Positions 1-4,935 of a stretch of 8,500 bases of DNA are shown here, one piece after another (within the stretch, counting starts at the first letter, position 1; each line of letters opens with the position of its first letter). Where the stretch lies: assembly GCA_964553505.1 (NCBI GenBank), contig CAZKKX010000106.1:1-8500 (forward strand), in the 5' to 3' direction. A program made the position numbers and the translations under genes. The notes under the pieces were generated by a model. That model was not told where the DNA came from, did not search any database, and saw only the letters and a program-made list of their open reading frames with translations. This DNA comes from JAENZQ01 sp964553505. GTDB taxonomy: Bacteria; Bacillota; Clostridia; Peptostreptococcales; JAAYPU01.

Positions 1-1
1 A

Positions 2-463
2 TACAATAAATATAGTGCAGTCAACATATATAGTACAGTCAGCTTTTACGATATTATCCGATTCGTCAGATATGAATTCTAAAACTAACTTTTGATCTTC
101 TCTGATGTTGTATACACTTTCAGGCAGAGGAACCATTAAATTTCTTGCAGTACTAGCCCCTGCAATTTCAGTTCGACCTTCATAAAGAATTCGCAAAGGT
201 CTGTCCTGTGGAGACCAAATTGATAATCTTACTTTTCCGTTTTCAACTGCTGCAGTATCTGTATCATCTTTCAATTCGATATAGAGTCGTCCGGATGCCC
301 TTTCTAAGTCGTCATAACGAGCAAACCCAAGAGCTAATTCCATGCCTGCTGGTATCAAATATTCTCCAAGCTTTATAGGCACACCTGCCAATACTGCTGT
401 AACATCATCATCAATAAGATCAGCTTGAGTCAGAGTAGTCATATACATATCATTATACGCCAT
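2..463 (-). CDS. Beta-rich structural protein, candidate jelly-roll capsid protein (partial, C-terminus outside window)
   Basis: The frame is open from ATG (461-463) for 154 codons to the window edge with no stop. The start is set by a near-perfect AGGAGGT (471-477) seven bases upstream, the strongest ribosome site in the element, fitting a highly made protein. No signal peptide or membrane span is visible. After about 20 N-terminal residues the chain is almost entirely alternating strand-like segments joined by Gly/Pro/Asp turns: LGEYLIPAGMELALG (32-46), GRLYIELKD (58-66), KVRLSIWS (77-84), LRILYEGRTEI (90-100), QKLVLEFIS (124-132) and ADCTIYVDCTIFIV (141-154). That pattern fits a jelly-roll fold, and 154 residues is room for one roll. 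It follows a small membrane protein and lies downstream of the ATPase, where non-tailed icosahedral viruses often keep capsid genes. I do not recognise a specific family. It could be a single jelly-roll capsid protein, the N-terminal half of a double jelly-roll protein, or a spike or receptor-binding protein. The function is inferred from fold pattern and context. Confidence 0.5.
   Translation of the reverse strand, partial: MAYNDMYMTTLTQADLIDDDVTAVLAGVPIKLGEYLIPAGMELALGFARYDDLERASGRLYIELKDDTDTAAVENGKVRLSIWSPQDRPLRILYEGRTEIAGASTARNLMVPLPESVYNIREDQKLVLEFISDESDNIVKADCTIYVDCTIFIV
5..40 (-). repeat. 18-bp imperfect tandem repeat inside the candidate capsid gene
   Basis: Two adjacent 18-base units (23-40 and 5-22) match at 15 of 18 positions. 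They encode DCTIYV followed by DCTIFI in the last visible strand region of the candidate capsid protein. The frame is kept, so it duplicates six residues rather than breaking the gene. Confidence 0.7.
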
Positions 464-477
464 TAAGCACACCTCCT

Positions 478-708
478 TTATACATACATTTTCGTTTTAG
501 TTTGAGCCGGTTGATTGATTATAGGTCTAATAGACTGATCTCGTGGAACGATACTATCGACTTTACGTGCAACTCTTTGCCCCATTGCGAAAGTTAGCAA
601 AAGCATTGCACTACCAAGTACTAAGCCAAACCAGTCATTGAGATTGAAAATATTACCTTTCCCTCCTGTTGGAAGTTTGAAATCTCCAAGACTTCCTATT
701 TTTGCCAT
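478..708 (-). CDS. Small single-span membrane protein of the virus-like module
   Basis: This is a 76-residue protein. ATG at 706-708 is chosen because AAGGAG (717-722) sits eight bases upstream; upstream in-frame ATGs at 732 and 726 lack a ribosome site and lie close to the predicted transcription start. Residues 1-25 are Gly/Lys-rich and polar. One hydrophobic helix follows at about 26-43 (WFGLVLGSAMLLLTFAMG), then an Arg/Lys-rich tail (RVARKVDSIVPRDQSIR), so the C-terminus is probably cytoplasmic or faces the genome. The next gene's Shine-Dalgarno begins directly at its stop, so the two are co-translated. No family is recognised. In a membrane-containing icosahedral virus this would suit a minor membrane protein. 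In a filamentous phage a protein of this size could be the major coat protein, which is the main alternative reading of the module. Confidence 0.7.
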   Translation of the reverse strand: MAKIGSLGDFKLPTGGKGNIFNLNDWFGLVLGSAMLLLTFAMGQRVARKVDSIVPRDQSIRPIINQPAQTKTKMYV

Positions 709-745
709 AATGTCAACTCCTTCCATTATCAATGTTTACAATTAT

Positions 746-775
746 ATTAAACAAAACATTCACTTGTATTGTCAA
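746..775 (-). promoter_or_regulatory. Candidate promoter for the membrane protein-capsid unit
   Basis: A perfect TTGACA -35 box (770-775 on the plus-strand map) is followed after 18 bases by TTTAAT (746-751), a five-of-six match to the -10 consensus. A perfect TATAAT lies just beyond (741-746) but at 23 bp spacing. The predicted start falls between the box and the ribosome site of the 478-708 gene, and the promoter sits directly behind the hairpin at 788-821. This suggests that the structural genes form a separate transcription unit. Confidence 0.55.
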
Positions 776-787
776 AGGTAAAAGCAC

Positions 788-821
788 AAGTAATAAGAGA
801 CTTTACAGCCTCTTATTACTT
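788..821 (-). terminator. Strong hairpin at the end of the ATPase/coiled-coil operon, probable terminator
   Basis: AAGTAATAAGAG (788-799) and CTCTTATTACTT (810-821) form a perfect 12-bp stem with a 10-base loop. In the minus-strand transcript the first arm is the last coding part of the 803-1123 gene and its TAA lies in the loop. The U tract after the hairpin is short (CUUUUACC) and the stem is AT-rich, so termination may be partial. On the plus strand it is followed by ATTTTTAC, so a bidirectional role is possible. An outer ACAAGTAA (786-793) can also pair with TTACTTGT (826-833), giving an alternative structure. Confidence 0.6.
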
Positions 822-1123
822 ATTTTTACTTGTACTTCTTTTTCATTTACATATTTATACAAATTTTCTACAAGCTCCTCTAAATTCCTAATTCTACGGG
901 TTAATATTTGTATATCTTCAATGTTAATTTCCCTAACTTTTTCCTGCCGTATGCTTTCCCTTATATATTCCTTTGCCGTTTCTTCCCCATGGACTCTACA
1001 CAGGCATATCAAATCATCAATTAAAGCTTGGTCGATATGATGTCCCAAATGCTCATATTCTTGTAACATCAAATACATTCTATGGCTTAAAGAAGTAACG
1101 TTTTTCAAATTTCTCAAACTCAT
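803..1123 (-). CDS. Hypothetical helical protein with C-terminal coiled coil
   Basis: This 106-residue soluble protein belongs to no family I recognise. Its ATG overlaps the TGA of the ATPase gene (ATGA), with a GGGGG stretch about ten bases upstream, so translation is coupled to the ATPase. It is predicted almost wholly helical. Residues 1-60 are rich in charged residues, with His/Cys pairs (HHID 28-31, CLC 40-42). Residues 70-95 show a heptad-like spacing of I/L/V (L74, I78, L81, L84/V85, L88, V92), suggesting an oligomerising coiled coil. Coupling to the ATPase points to an accessory role in packaging or assembly, but that is inference only. The gene's end lies inside the hairpin at 788-821. 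Confidence 0.7.
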   Translation of the reverse strand: MSLRNLKNVTSLSHRMYLMLQEYEHLGHHIDQALIDDLICLCRVHGEETAKEYIRESIRQEKVREINIEDIQILTRRIRNLEELVENLYKYVNEKEVQVKISNKRL

Positions 1124-1776
1124 ATTCTATATGCCCCCTCTAAGTTTACATTGTCATATACACAAAAGTTATAAGCTTCTTTTTGATTTCCTATACGGTG
1201 TTTCAAATCTTCATAGTCAATACCTTTTCGCCGGAAGTATTCTTTTTCCATGCCTGTAAAGAATATATATTGTTTATCGCATTGAGTATAGATCGTATAA
1301 GGCACATCCGCAGGTCTTTGGCTTATAAACACAGCATTTAGCCCCCAGGTTAAACCACGATTAGCAACTCTTTTAAGTGCAATCTTAGATTCTTTTCTAT
1401 TCGATAACATATGTACTTCATCAATTGCAAAGACAATCGGTTTCGACTTTTGAAACTGCCCGAATAACGTTTCAACCAACATACAAAATTCACAGCTTGC
1501 TACAAAGTCGGCATTTTCGCCCATAAATTCTGGTATATAGTTTATTTTACCACCATTTTTCAAAGCTTTTACGATCAGATCAATGTTATCCAATCGAGTA
1601 GCTTTTATAAAACCTTTGACAGTCTCATTCTGTGGATTGAAAAATAATACTGGCTGCCTTGTTTTTTGCAGTTCATGTATAGTGAAATAGGTTTTGCCGG
1701 ACTGCGTCATGCCACAGACGAATGAGTGAACACCTTTAAAGATGTCCTTCTCTTTAAAAATAGTTACTTCTCCCAA
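1120..1776 (-). CDS. HerA/FtsK-superfamily ATPase, candidate genome-packaging ATPase (A32-like)
   Basis: This 218-residue P-loop ATPase has Walker A GMTQSGKT (22-29), Walker B PIVFAIDEVHML (113-124, with D119 and E120), and a sensor segment LNAVFISQRPADVP (146-159, Q153). This order and the SQRPAD signature are typical of the HerA/FtsK superfamily, which includes the packaging ATPases of PRD1, PM2 and sphaerolipovirus-type viruses as well as filamentous-phage Zot/pI proteins. There is no membrane segment, and the HRH-type segment before the sensor typical of Zot is absent, which favours a packaging motor that pumps DNA into a preformed capsid. The length suits the short viral A32-like group. 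The only in-frame start before the P-loop is TTG (1774-1776), overlapping the upstream gene by 13 bases with only a weak GGGTGGT ribosome site, so the exact start is uncertain. No terminase is seen nearby. Confidence 0.8.
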   Translation of the reverse strand: MGEVTIFKEKDIFKGVHSFVCGMTQSGKTYFTIHELQKTRQPVLFFNPQNETVKGFIKATRLDNIDLIVKALKNGGKINYIPEFMGENADFVASCEFCMLVETLFGQFQKSKPIVFAIDEVHMLSNRKESKIALKRVANRGLTWGLNAVFISQRPADVPYTIYTQCDKQYIFFTGMEKEYFRRKGIDYEDLKHRIGNQKEAYNFCVYDNVNLEGAYRI

Positions 1777-2111
1777 GCCTGACCACCCGCTTTTTGTTCT
1801 TTACTGCACCGAACCGCACCAATAATAATATCTACTAAAGCGAAACCTTCACTAATAGCACCAACGAAGCCGGACAGCCCTCTTAAAACCTGAGCCAGCC
1901 CTTTACTTCCTGAAAAGTTCAAAGGATTTTCGATATAATCATCAATAGATCCTGCCCCGGTAGATGTCTTTACAAAGTCAAATATACCGCTTAAGTTAAT
2001 CCCTGCTTCCTGATTAGGAGCAACACTCTCGTTTTCGCTTTCAGTTTTTCCTATAGATGGAGCTTCCTTTACTTTTTCAGATATCATATCATTAATTGTT
2101 CTTTCTTCCAT
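1764..2111 (-). CDS. Hypothetical protein with acidic N-terminus and hydrophobic C-terminal segment
   Basis: This is a 115-residue protein. ATG at 2109-2111 is chosen because AAAGGAGG (2119-2126) sits seven bases upstream; an upstream in-frame ATG at 2138 has no such site. Residues 1-40 are polar and acidic, probably disordered. Residues 41-70 are Gly/Ser/Asn-rich. Residues 79-100 (LSGFVGAISEGFALVDIIIGAV) form a Gly/Ala-rich hydrophobic segment that could be a membrane or amphipathic helix, and a short Lys-rich tail follows. Its ribosome site overlaps the stop of the zinc-finger gene and its end overlaps the ATPase start, so it belongs to a translationally coupled string. I know no family. 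A membrane-associated virion or assembly protein is plausible from context only. Confidence 0.65.
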   Translation of the reverse strand: MEERTINDMISEKVKEAPSIGKTESENESVAPNQEAGINLSGIFDFVKTSTGAGSIDDYIENPLNFSGSKGLAQVLRGLSGFVGAISEGFALVDIIIGAVRCSKEQKAGGQAWEK

Positions 2112-2124
2112 TTCTAACCCTCCT

Positions 2125-2355
2125 TTAATCGTACACATTCCCGGCTTGGTCTACATATAAACCGCCTTGCTCTATAAATTCAGCTTCCACCGGATCAGCA
2201 GGATTTAATAATCTGCAGCCATCCGGTATTTCCCTTTTTCTTTTCTGCCCCGATACTTGTCTACTATTTCTTTTTCCTTCATGCACTTGTCTTTTATGCA
2301 AGAATAGCCCTTTCTCATTTTTAAATTCTTTGCCGCAGATATCGCATTTAACCAT
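2125..2355 (-). CDS. Small C2H2 zinc-finger protein
   Basis: This 76-residue protein starts at ATG 2353-2355, with a purine-rich GGGGGAAAA stretch upstream. Residues 4-25 form a single classical finger, C4-x2-C7-x12-H20-x4-H25, with conserved hydrophobic F11 and L17 in the usual places. A basic linker follows (about 26-42: KRNSRQ, QKRKRE), then a less charged tail of about 33 residues ending in GGLYVDQAGNVYD. The finger plus basic stretch predicts nucleic-acid binding, and a transcriptional or packaging-adaptor role is possible. The spacing is the eukaryote/archaeal-virus type rather than the shorter Ros/MucR type of proteobacteria. Such proteins are common in archaeal viruses and less usual in bacterial ones. 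Two bases separate its start from the stop of the preceding membrane-protein gene. Confidence 0.8.
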   Translation of the reverse strand: MVKCDICGKEFKNEKGLFLHKRQVHEGKRNSRQVSGQKRKREIPDGCRLLNPADPVEAEFIEQGGLYVDQAGNVYD

Positions 2356-2357
2356 TT

Positions 2358-2531
2358 TTAGCTTTTCCCCCTTTCAAAAACCCTTCTTAAAGCATGTCCA
2401 ATGGTATTATCAATCAGTATTTCTCTCTGTCGCCTTTGAACTATTCCGGTAATTACGAGAAATATAAGATTACAGACATGCCAAGTTATTACGAATATTA
2501 CGAACAATAAAGCTATTTCCCAAAATGTCAT
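2358..2531 (-). CDS. Small single-span membrane protein
   Basis: This 57-residue protein starts at ATG 2529-2531, chosen for AGGAAG (2539-2544) seven to eight bases upstream. In-frame ATGs further upstream (up to 2579) fall inside the rep gene without a ribosome site. Residues 5-31 are a long hydrophobic helix (IALLFVIFVITWHVCNLIFLVITGI). The rest is strongly basic (QRRQRE, HALRRVFERGK), so the C-terminus should stay in the cytoplasm. It directly follows rep. No family is recognised. A virion membrane component, a holin-like protein or a membrane anchor for replication are all possible and cannot be separated from sequence alone. Confidence 0.65.
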   Translation of the reverse strand: MTFWEIALLFVIFVITWHVCNLIFLVITGIVQRRQREILIDNTIGHALRRVFERGKS

Positions 2532-2550
2532 TTTCACACTTCCTTTCAAA

Positions 2551-3594
2551 TCAATTAAACCCATAAGCATAATCATCATAATAACGGATAAGGTCTTTTA
2601 TTTTCTTGATACTACAGCGAAAATCCATTCCAAAAACAAGACCGCAAAACTCATTTTCTACTTTGAAGCTTTCAAACCTTTTAGCTATCCTCCCCCCTAT
2701 CTTAAAATGTTTGGCTTTTTTTCCCCATTCCTGAAAGACTGTATCTCTTTGTTTTCTGCTAAAAAATGCAACGTATGTCGAGGGTTTTAGAAGCCCATCA
2801 CTATGTAAAAATCTTTTAGAATATAACAATTTATTTGTCAAACAATAGTTATAATCACCTTCAAGCCCTTTTCCAACATATTTAGCCATATAACCGGCAA
2901 GATCATATTGGTCCCTTCTTTCATTGTCCGGCTGTCCATCTATCCTCTTATTTTTCAACTTTTCCAGATACACAAAGCCATTGCCCCAAATTGCTTCTAC
3001 GTTTCTGCCCTTGTCATAGTCTTTTGGTAATCTCCCTGCTTCTATATCTTTCAATACTCTTTTATAGTTCACTGGTATATAAGGCATATTAAAAAAAATT
3101 ACATGGTAATGCCAAACGTACCTATTTCCATAATCCTTATTTTTCTGTAATTCGGGCACTGCTACATATTTCAAAAAGGCTTCATCCGCTCCAAAAGTAT
3201 AATTCAATCGCTTAATACCATTTTTGAACTCATTATTTGCTTTTTTTCTGTCCTTTACATCGTTTCTAAAAGTGAGAGTCATTACCTTTACAGTATGCTT
3301 TTTATTCCTGAAACACTTCCATTGTTTCAGATTACAAGCTACATAGTTATACAACTTTTTTCTTGCATTCCGTCCACTCTTTCGAAAGCGTTCAATACTA
3401 TCTATTTTTTTATGTTTTCCTTTGACTTGATCTCCTTTGTTTTTCCTATAGCCTGCACCGACAGGACGCTCATAGAACCGCACTTTCACGCTGTCCCCTG
3501 CTATATGTAATTTTGCATTATATTTCACAAAAGCTAAGTTATCTTTATAAAAGATTCCAGCACCGTCCGACACATTTAGATAACCTTTACTCAT
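2551..3594 (-). CDS. rep: Rolling-circle replication initiator (HUH endonuclease, two-tyrosine type)
   Basis: This 347-residue protein should nick one strand at a double-strand origin, become linked to the 5' end through tyrosine, and start rolling-circle replication. The HUH motifs are in order: motif 1 VMTLTF (104-109), the metal-binding WHYHVIFFNMP (161-171, H162 and H164) with E148 upstream, and motif 3 DLAGYMAKYVGKG (231-243). Y235 and Y239 flank K238, so two catalytic tyrosines sit four residues apart, as in phiX174 gpA and PM2-type Reps (superfamily I). WGNGFVYLEKL (203-213) is another segment typical of this Rep group. Residues 1-95 are a basic N-terminal extension. There is no helicase domain, so replication must borrow a host helicase. 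GGAG lies upstream of ATG 3592-3594. The nick site is not visible by eye; the 72-bp gap to the next gene (3595-3666) is one place to look. Confidence 0.9.
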   Translation of the reverse strand: MSKGYLNVSDGAGIFYKDNLAFVKYNAKLHIAGDSVKVRFYERPVGAGYRKNKGDQVKGKHKKIDSIERFRKSGRNARKKLYNYVACNLKQWKCFRNKKHTVKVMTLTFRNDVKDRKKANNEFKNGIKRLNYTFGADEAFLKYVAVPELQKNKDYGNRYVWHYHVIFFNMPYIPVNYKRVLKDIEAGRLPKDYDKGRNVEAIWGNGFVYLEKLKNKRIDGQPDNERRDQYDLAGYMAKYVGKGLEGDYNYCLTNKLLYSKRFLHSDGLLKPSTYVAFFSRKQRDTVFQEWGKKAKHFKIGGRIAKRFESFKVENEFCGLVFGMDFRCSIKKIKDLIRYYDDYAYGFN

Positions 3595-3666
3595 TTTTTC
3601 AACTCCATTCGATGGATTTTCAACGGTTTAGACACGATTTTCGCCTGATGTGGTACGGTATTCAAG

Positions 3667-3849
3667 TTAAGTATTACGCACTTTGTCCAAAAGTTTTTCC
3701 AAAAACAATAAATCAACTTCTAAGGATTTCTTATAATCACCTTTATAATTCTTCAATCTCTTACGTTTATCGCAAATACGTTCCATCAAAGCAAACTCAA
3801 TTTGCATTAATTCATCCCAAGTAAATTCTCTAACAAATAAATCTTTCAT
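3667..3849 (-). CDS. Small charged helical protein, function unknown
   Basis: This is a 60-residue soluble protein. ATG 3847-3849 overlaps the TGA of the upstream gene (ATGA), with GGAAGG about ten bases upstream. The sequence predicts two long helices separated by a Tyr/Lys/Gly turn near residues 34-39. The first holds TWDELMQIEFALMERICDKR and the second SLEVDLLFLEKLLDKV. It is very rich in Lys, Glu, Asp and Leu. It lies directly before rep and is probably co-transcribed with it. A small early regulatory or replication accessory protein is a reasonable guess, but no family is recognised. Confidence 0.6.
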   Translation of the reverse strand: MKDLFVREFTWDELMQIEFALMERICDKRKRLKNYKGDYKKSLEVDLLFLEKLLDKVRNT

Positions 3850-4073
3850 ATTTCTACATCCTTCCTATTCAAAATTGTTCTCAAAGCCCTAATTCTTTTA
3901 CTGTCTTTCGGAAACGAACCAATTTTCTCAAAATGAAAATAAAACAGATGTCCAGCAGTGAACGGATAAACCCTGCATACCGATTCACCGATCACCATCA
4001 TAAAATCAGTATTGGGATTTTCCTTCACAGCTAAGAACATCTTTTCCAGTTCAGATAGATTCATTTTTTCCAT
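3846..4073 (-). CDS. First gene of the virus-like array, function unknown
   Basis: This is a 75-residue soluble protein. ATG 4071-4073 is supported by AAAGGAAGG upstream, ending about five bases before the start. It has an N-terminal helix (about 3-18), then a mixed strand/helix core with aromatic GHLFYFHFEKIG (41-52) and a basic C-terminal helix (KDSKRIRALRTILNRKD). No signal peptide or membrane span is present. It is the rightmost gene of the array and, being promoter-proximal, could be an early regulator, but I see no clear helix-turn-helix and recognise no family. Confidence 0.6.
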   Translation of the reverse strand: MEKMNLSELEKMFLAVKENPNTDFMMVIGESVCRVYPFTAGHLFYFHFEKIGSFPKDSKRIRALRTILNRKDVEI

Positions 4074-4128
4074 TTTTTACCTTCCTTTACTTGTGTTTTT
4101 CTTGTAAAATATTGTCGAAAGCAAAAAC

Positions 4129-4160
4129 AAAAAAAAGCAAGAAACTTTTTAGTTACTTGC
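4129..4160 (-). terminator. Rho-independent terminator between the toxin-antitoxin operon and the virus-like array
   Basis: GCAAGAAACT (4137-4146) pairs with AGTTACTTGC (4151-4160) around a TTTT loop, with one internal A/A mismatch. On the minus strand the hairpin is followed at once by eight U residues (from 4136 down to 4129), the classic intrinsic terminator layout. It would stop transcripts from the yefM-yoeB side before they enter the viral array, so the array needs its own promoter between about 4074 and 4128. No convincing -35/-10 pair is visible there. Confidence 0.8.
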
Positions 4161-4174
4161 GTATTTTAATAAGA

Positions 4175-4196
4175 AAACGTTCATTTTTCAACGTTT
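4175..4196. repeat. Inverted repeat in the boundary region
   Basis: AAACGTT (4175-4181) and AACGTTT (4190-4196) are perfect reverse complements around an 8-base spacer. They could be an operator for a dimeric repressor or an RNA hairpin upstream of the terminator. The rest of 4074-4366 is very AT-rich and shows no convincing gene. Confidence 0.45.
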
Positions 4197-4366
4197 CTAA
4201 AGGTCAAATATACATTTTAGGAATAGTTTAAAGTGTTTTTAGCATTGCCTTACTTCTTCTTTAAATATAATGTAGCTATAAAGTGTGTATTTTCACATAC
4301 TGAAAAATATTTATAAATAAATAAAGAGTATTAATTTAAATACCCTTTCAACTCTTAAATAAAAAT

Positions 4367-4624
4367 TTAGTTATAATGTCCTCTACAGCTTGCTATATAG
4401 ATATTTTCATCATCAATACTATAGATTAATCTATGAACTTCGGTTATCCTTCTACTCCAAAATCCTGATAATTCATGTTTTAAAGGTTCAGGCTTTCCTA
4501 ATCCTTCATTTCCGTTTTTTTCAATGTCTCTGATTAGTTCATTAATTTTCTTCAGTATTTTTTTATCTTCAGATTGCCAATATAAATAGTGATTCCAGGC
4601 AACATCTGAAAAAATTTTATTCAT
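4367..4624 (-). CDS. yoeB: YoeB-type toxin of a type II toxin-antitoxin system (ribosome-dependent mRNA interferase)
   Basis: This 85-residue protein is about the length of E. coli YoeB. The family binds the 70S ribosome and cleaves mRNA in the A site, and is held inactive by the YefM antitoxin. The key residues fall at the YoeB positions: E46 (in KPEPLKHEL), R65 (EVHRLIYSI), and H83/Y84 (CRGHYN at the C-terminus). GFWSRRI (54-60) is another family signature. The ATG at 4622-4624 overlaps the antitoxin's end by eight bases, the usual coupling that keeps toxin below antitoxin. Nothing looks truncated, so it should be active. It lies between fur and the terminator at 4129-4160, and could belong to the host or mark the edge of the inserted element. 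Confidence 0.93.
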   Translation of the reverse strand: MNKIFSDVAWNHYLYWQSEDKKILKKINELIRDIEKNGNEGLGKPEPLKHELSGFWSRRITEVHRLIYSIDDENIYIASCRGHYN

Positions 4625-4871
4625 CTATCAGCTCTCTTTTCTGTCCTTTATTTATTTTTAGCTGTTCTATGGACTTTAATAGTTCGTTATAGTACGTTGG
4701 ATTACTTCGGACATAGAGATTTTCTAATAGGTTATTATATTCTGCTTCAGACATCATGACGACGTTTTCGCCACGTTCACGAGTTATAATAATTGTTTCA
4801 AAATCATTTGTAGCTTTATCACAAAAATCTTTAAACTTCTGCCTTACGGCTGAAAAACTTGTTGCTATCAT
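4617..4871 (-). CDS. yefM: YefM-type antitoxin (Phd/YefM family)
   Basis: This is an 84-residue protein. ATG 4869-4871 is chosen because AAAGGAGG (4879-4886) lies seven bases upstream and the predicted promoter sits just before it; the longer upstream frame (to 4967) crosses the promoter and operator and runs into fur. The N-terminal half has the Phd/YefM DNA-binding fold signature: MIATSFSAVRQKFKDFCDKA, then ETIIITRERGENVVMMSEAEYNNLLENLYV. The C-terminal tail (about 55-84, Lys/Glu/Ile-rich) is the flexible part expected to wrap and neutralise YoeB. It should repress its own operon, more strongly when bound to toxin. Confidence 0.93.
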   Translation of the reverse strand: MIATSFSAVRQKFKDFCDKATNDFETIIITRERGENVVMMSEAEYNNLLENLYVRSNPTYYNELLKSIEQLKINKGQKRELIDE

Positions 4872-4893
4872 ATTAACGCCTCCTTTGATATAT

Positions 4894-4922
4894 ATTGTAC
4901 TACACATTGTACAATTATGCAA
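4894..4922 (-). promoter_or_regulatory. yefM-yoeB promoter with TGTACA-type operator
   Basis: TTGCAT (4917-4922) and TACAAT (4894-4899) are 17 bp apart and form a good sigma-A promoter. Embedded in it is a perfect 10-bp palindrome ATTGTACAAT (4906-4915) and a second half-matching ATTGTACT (4894-4901), with TGTAC cores 12 bp apart. E. coli YefM operators are likewise a long and a short repeat with TGTACA cores overlapping the promoter, so this is probably the autoregulatory operator. Confidence 0.75.
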
Positions 4923-4935
4923 TAAAATTACTACT

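Noticed and set aside
732..1040. Plus-strand reading frame of 102 codons
   Set aside because: It is antisense to the 803-1123 gene, which has a coupled ATGA start; the plus-strand frame has low-complexity Ser/Leu/Phe content and no ribosome site.
3604..3616. Inverted repeat TCCAT-TCG-ATGGA as replication origin
   Set aside because: The stem is only five base pairs, it overlaps the rep ribosome site, and no recognisable nick-site sequence is present.
3513..3824. Plus-strand reading frame across the rep upstream gap
   Set aside because: It overlaps the start of rep and the 3667-3849 gene in antisense, and shows no ribosome site or recognisable domain.
1..4073. Filamentous phage (inovirus) provirus
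   Set aside because: Not fully excluded: Rep plus a small membrane protein would fit, but the ATPase lacks a membrane segment and Zot-type motif, and the beta-rich protein and zinc finger do not suit; kept as the alternative.
4245..4270. Plus-strand promoter TTGCCT/TATAAT
   Set aside because: Spacing is only 15 bp and no plus-strand gene or clear small RNA follows.
4258..4285. dif/Xer-like site around TTTAAATATAATGTAGC
   Set aside because: The left arm loosely resembles a dif arm but the right arm does not match and the inner palindrome is missing, so it is probably chance in AT-rich DNA.
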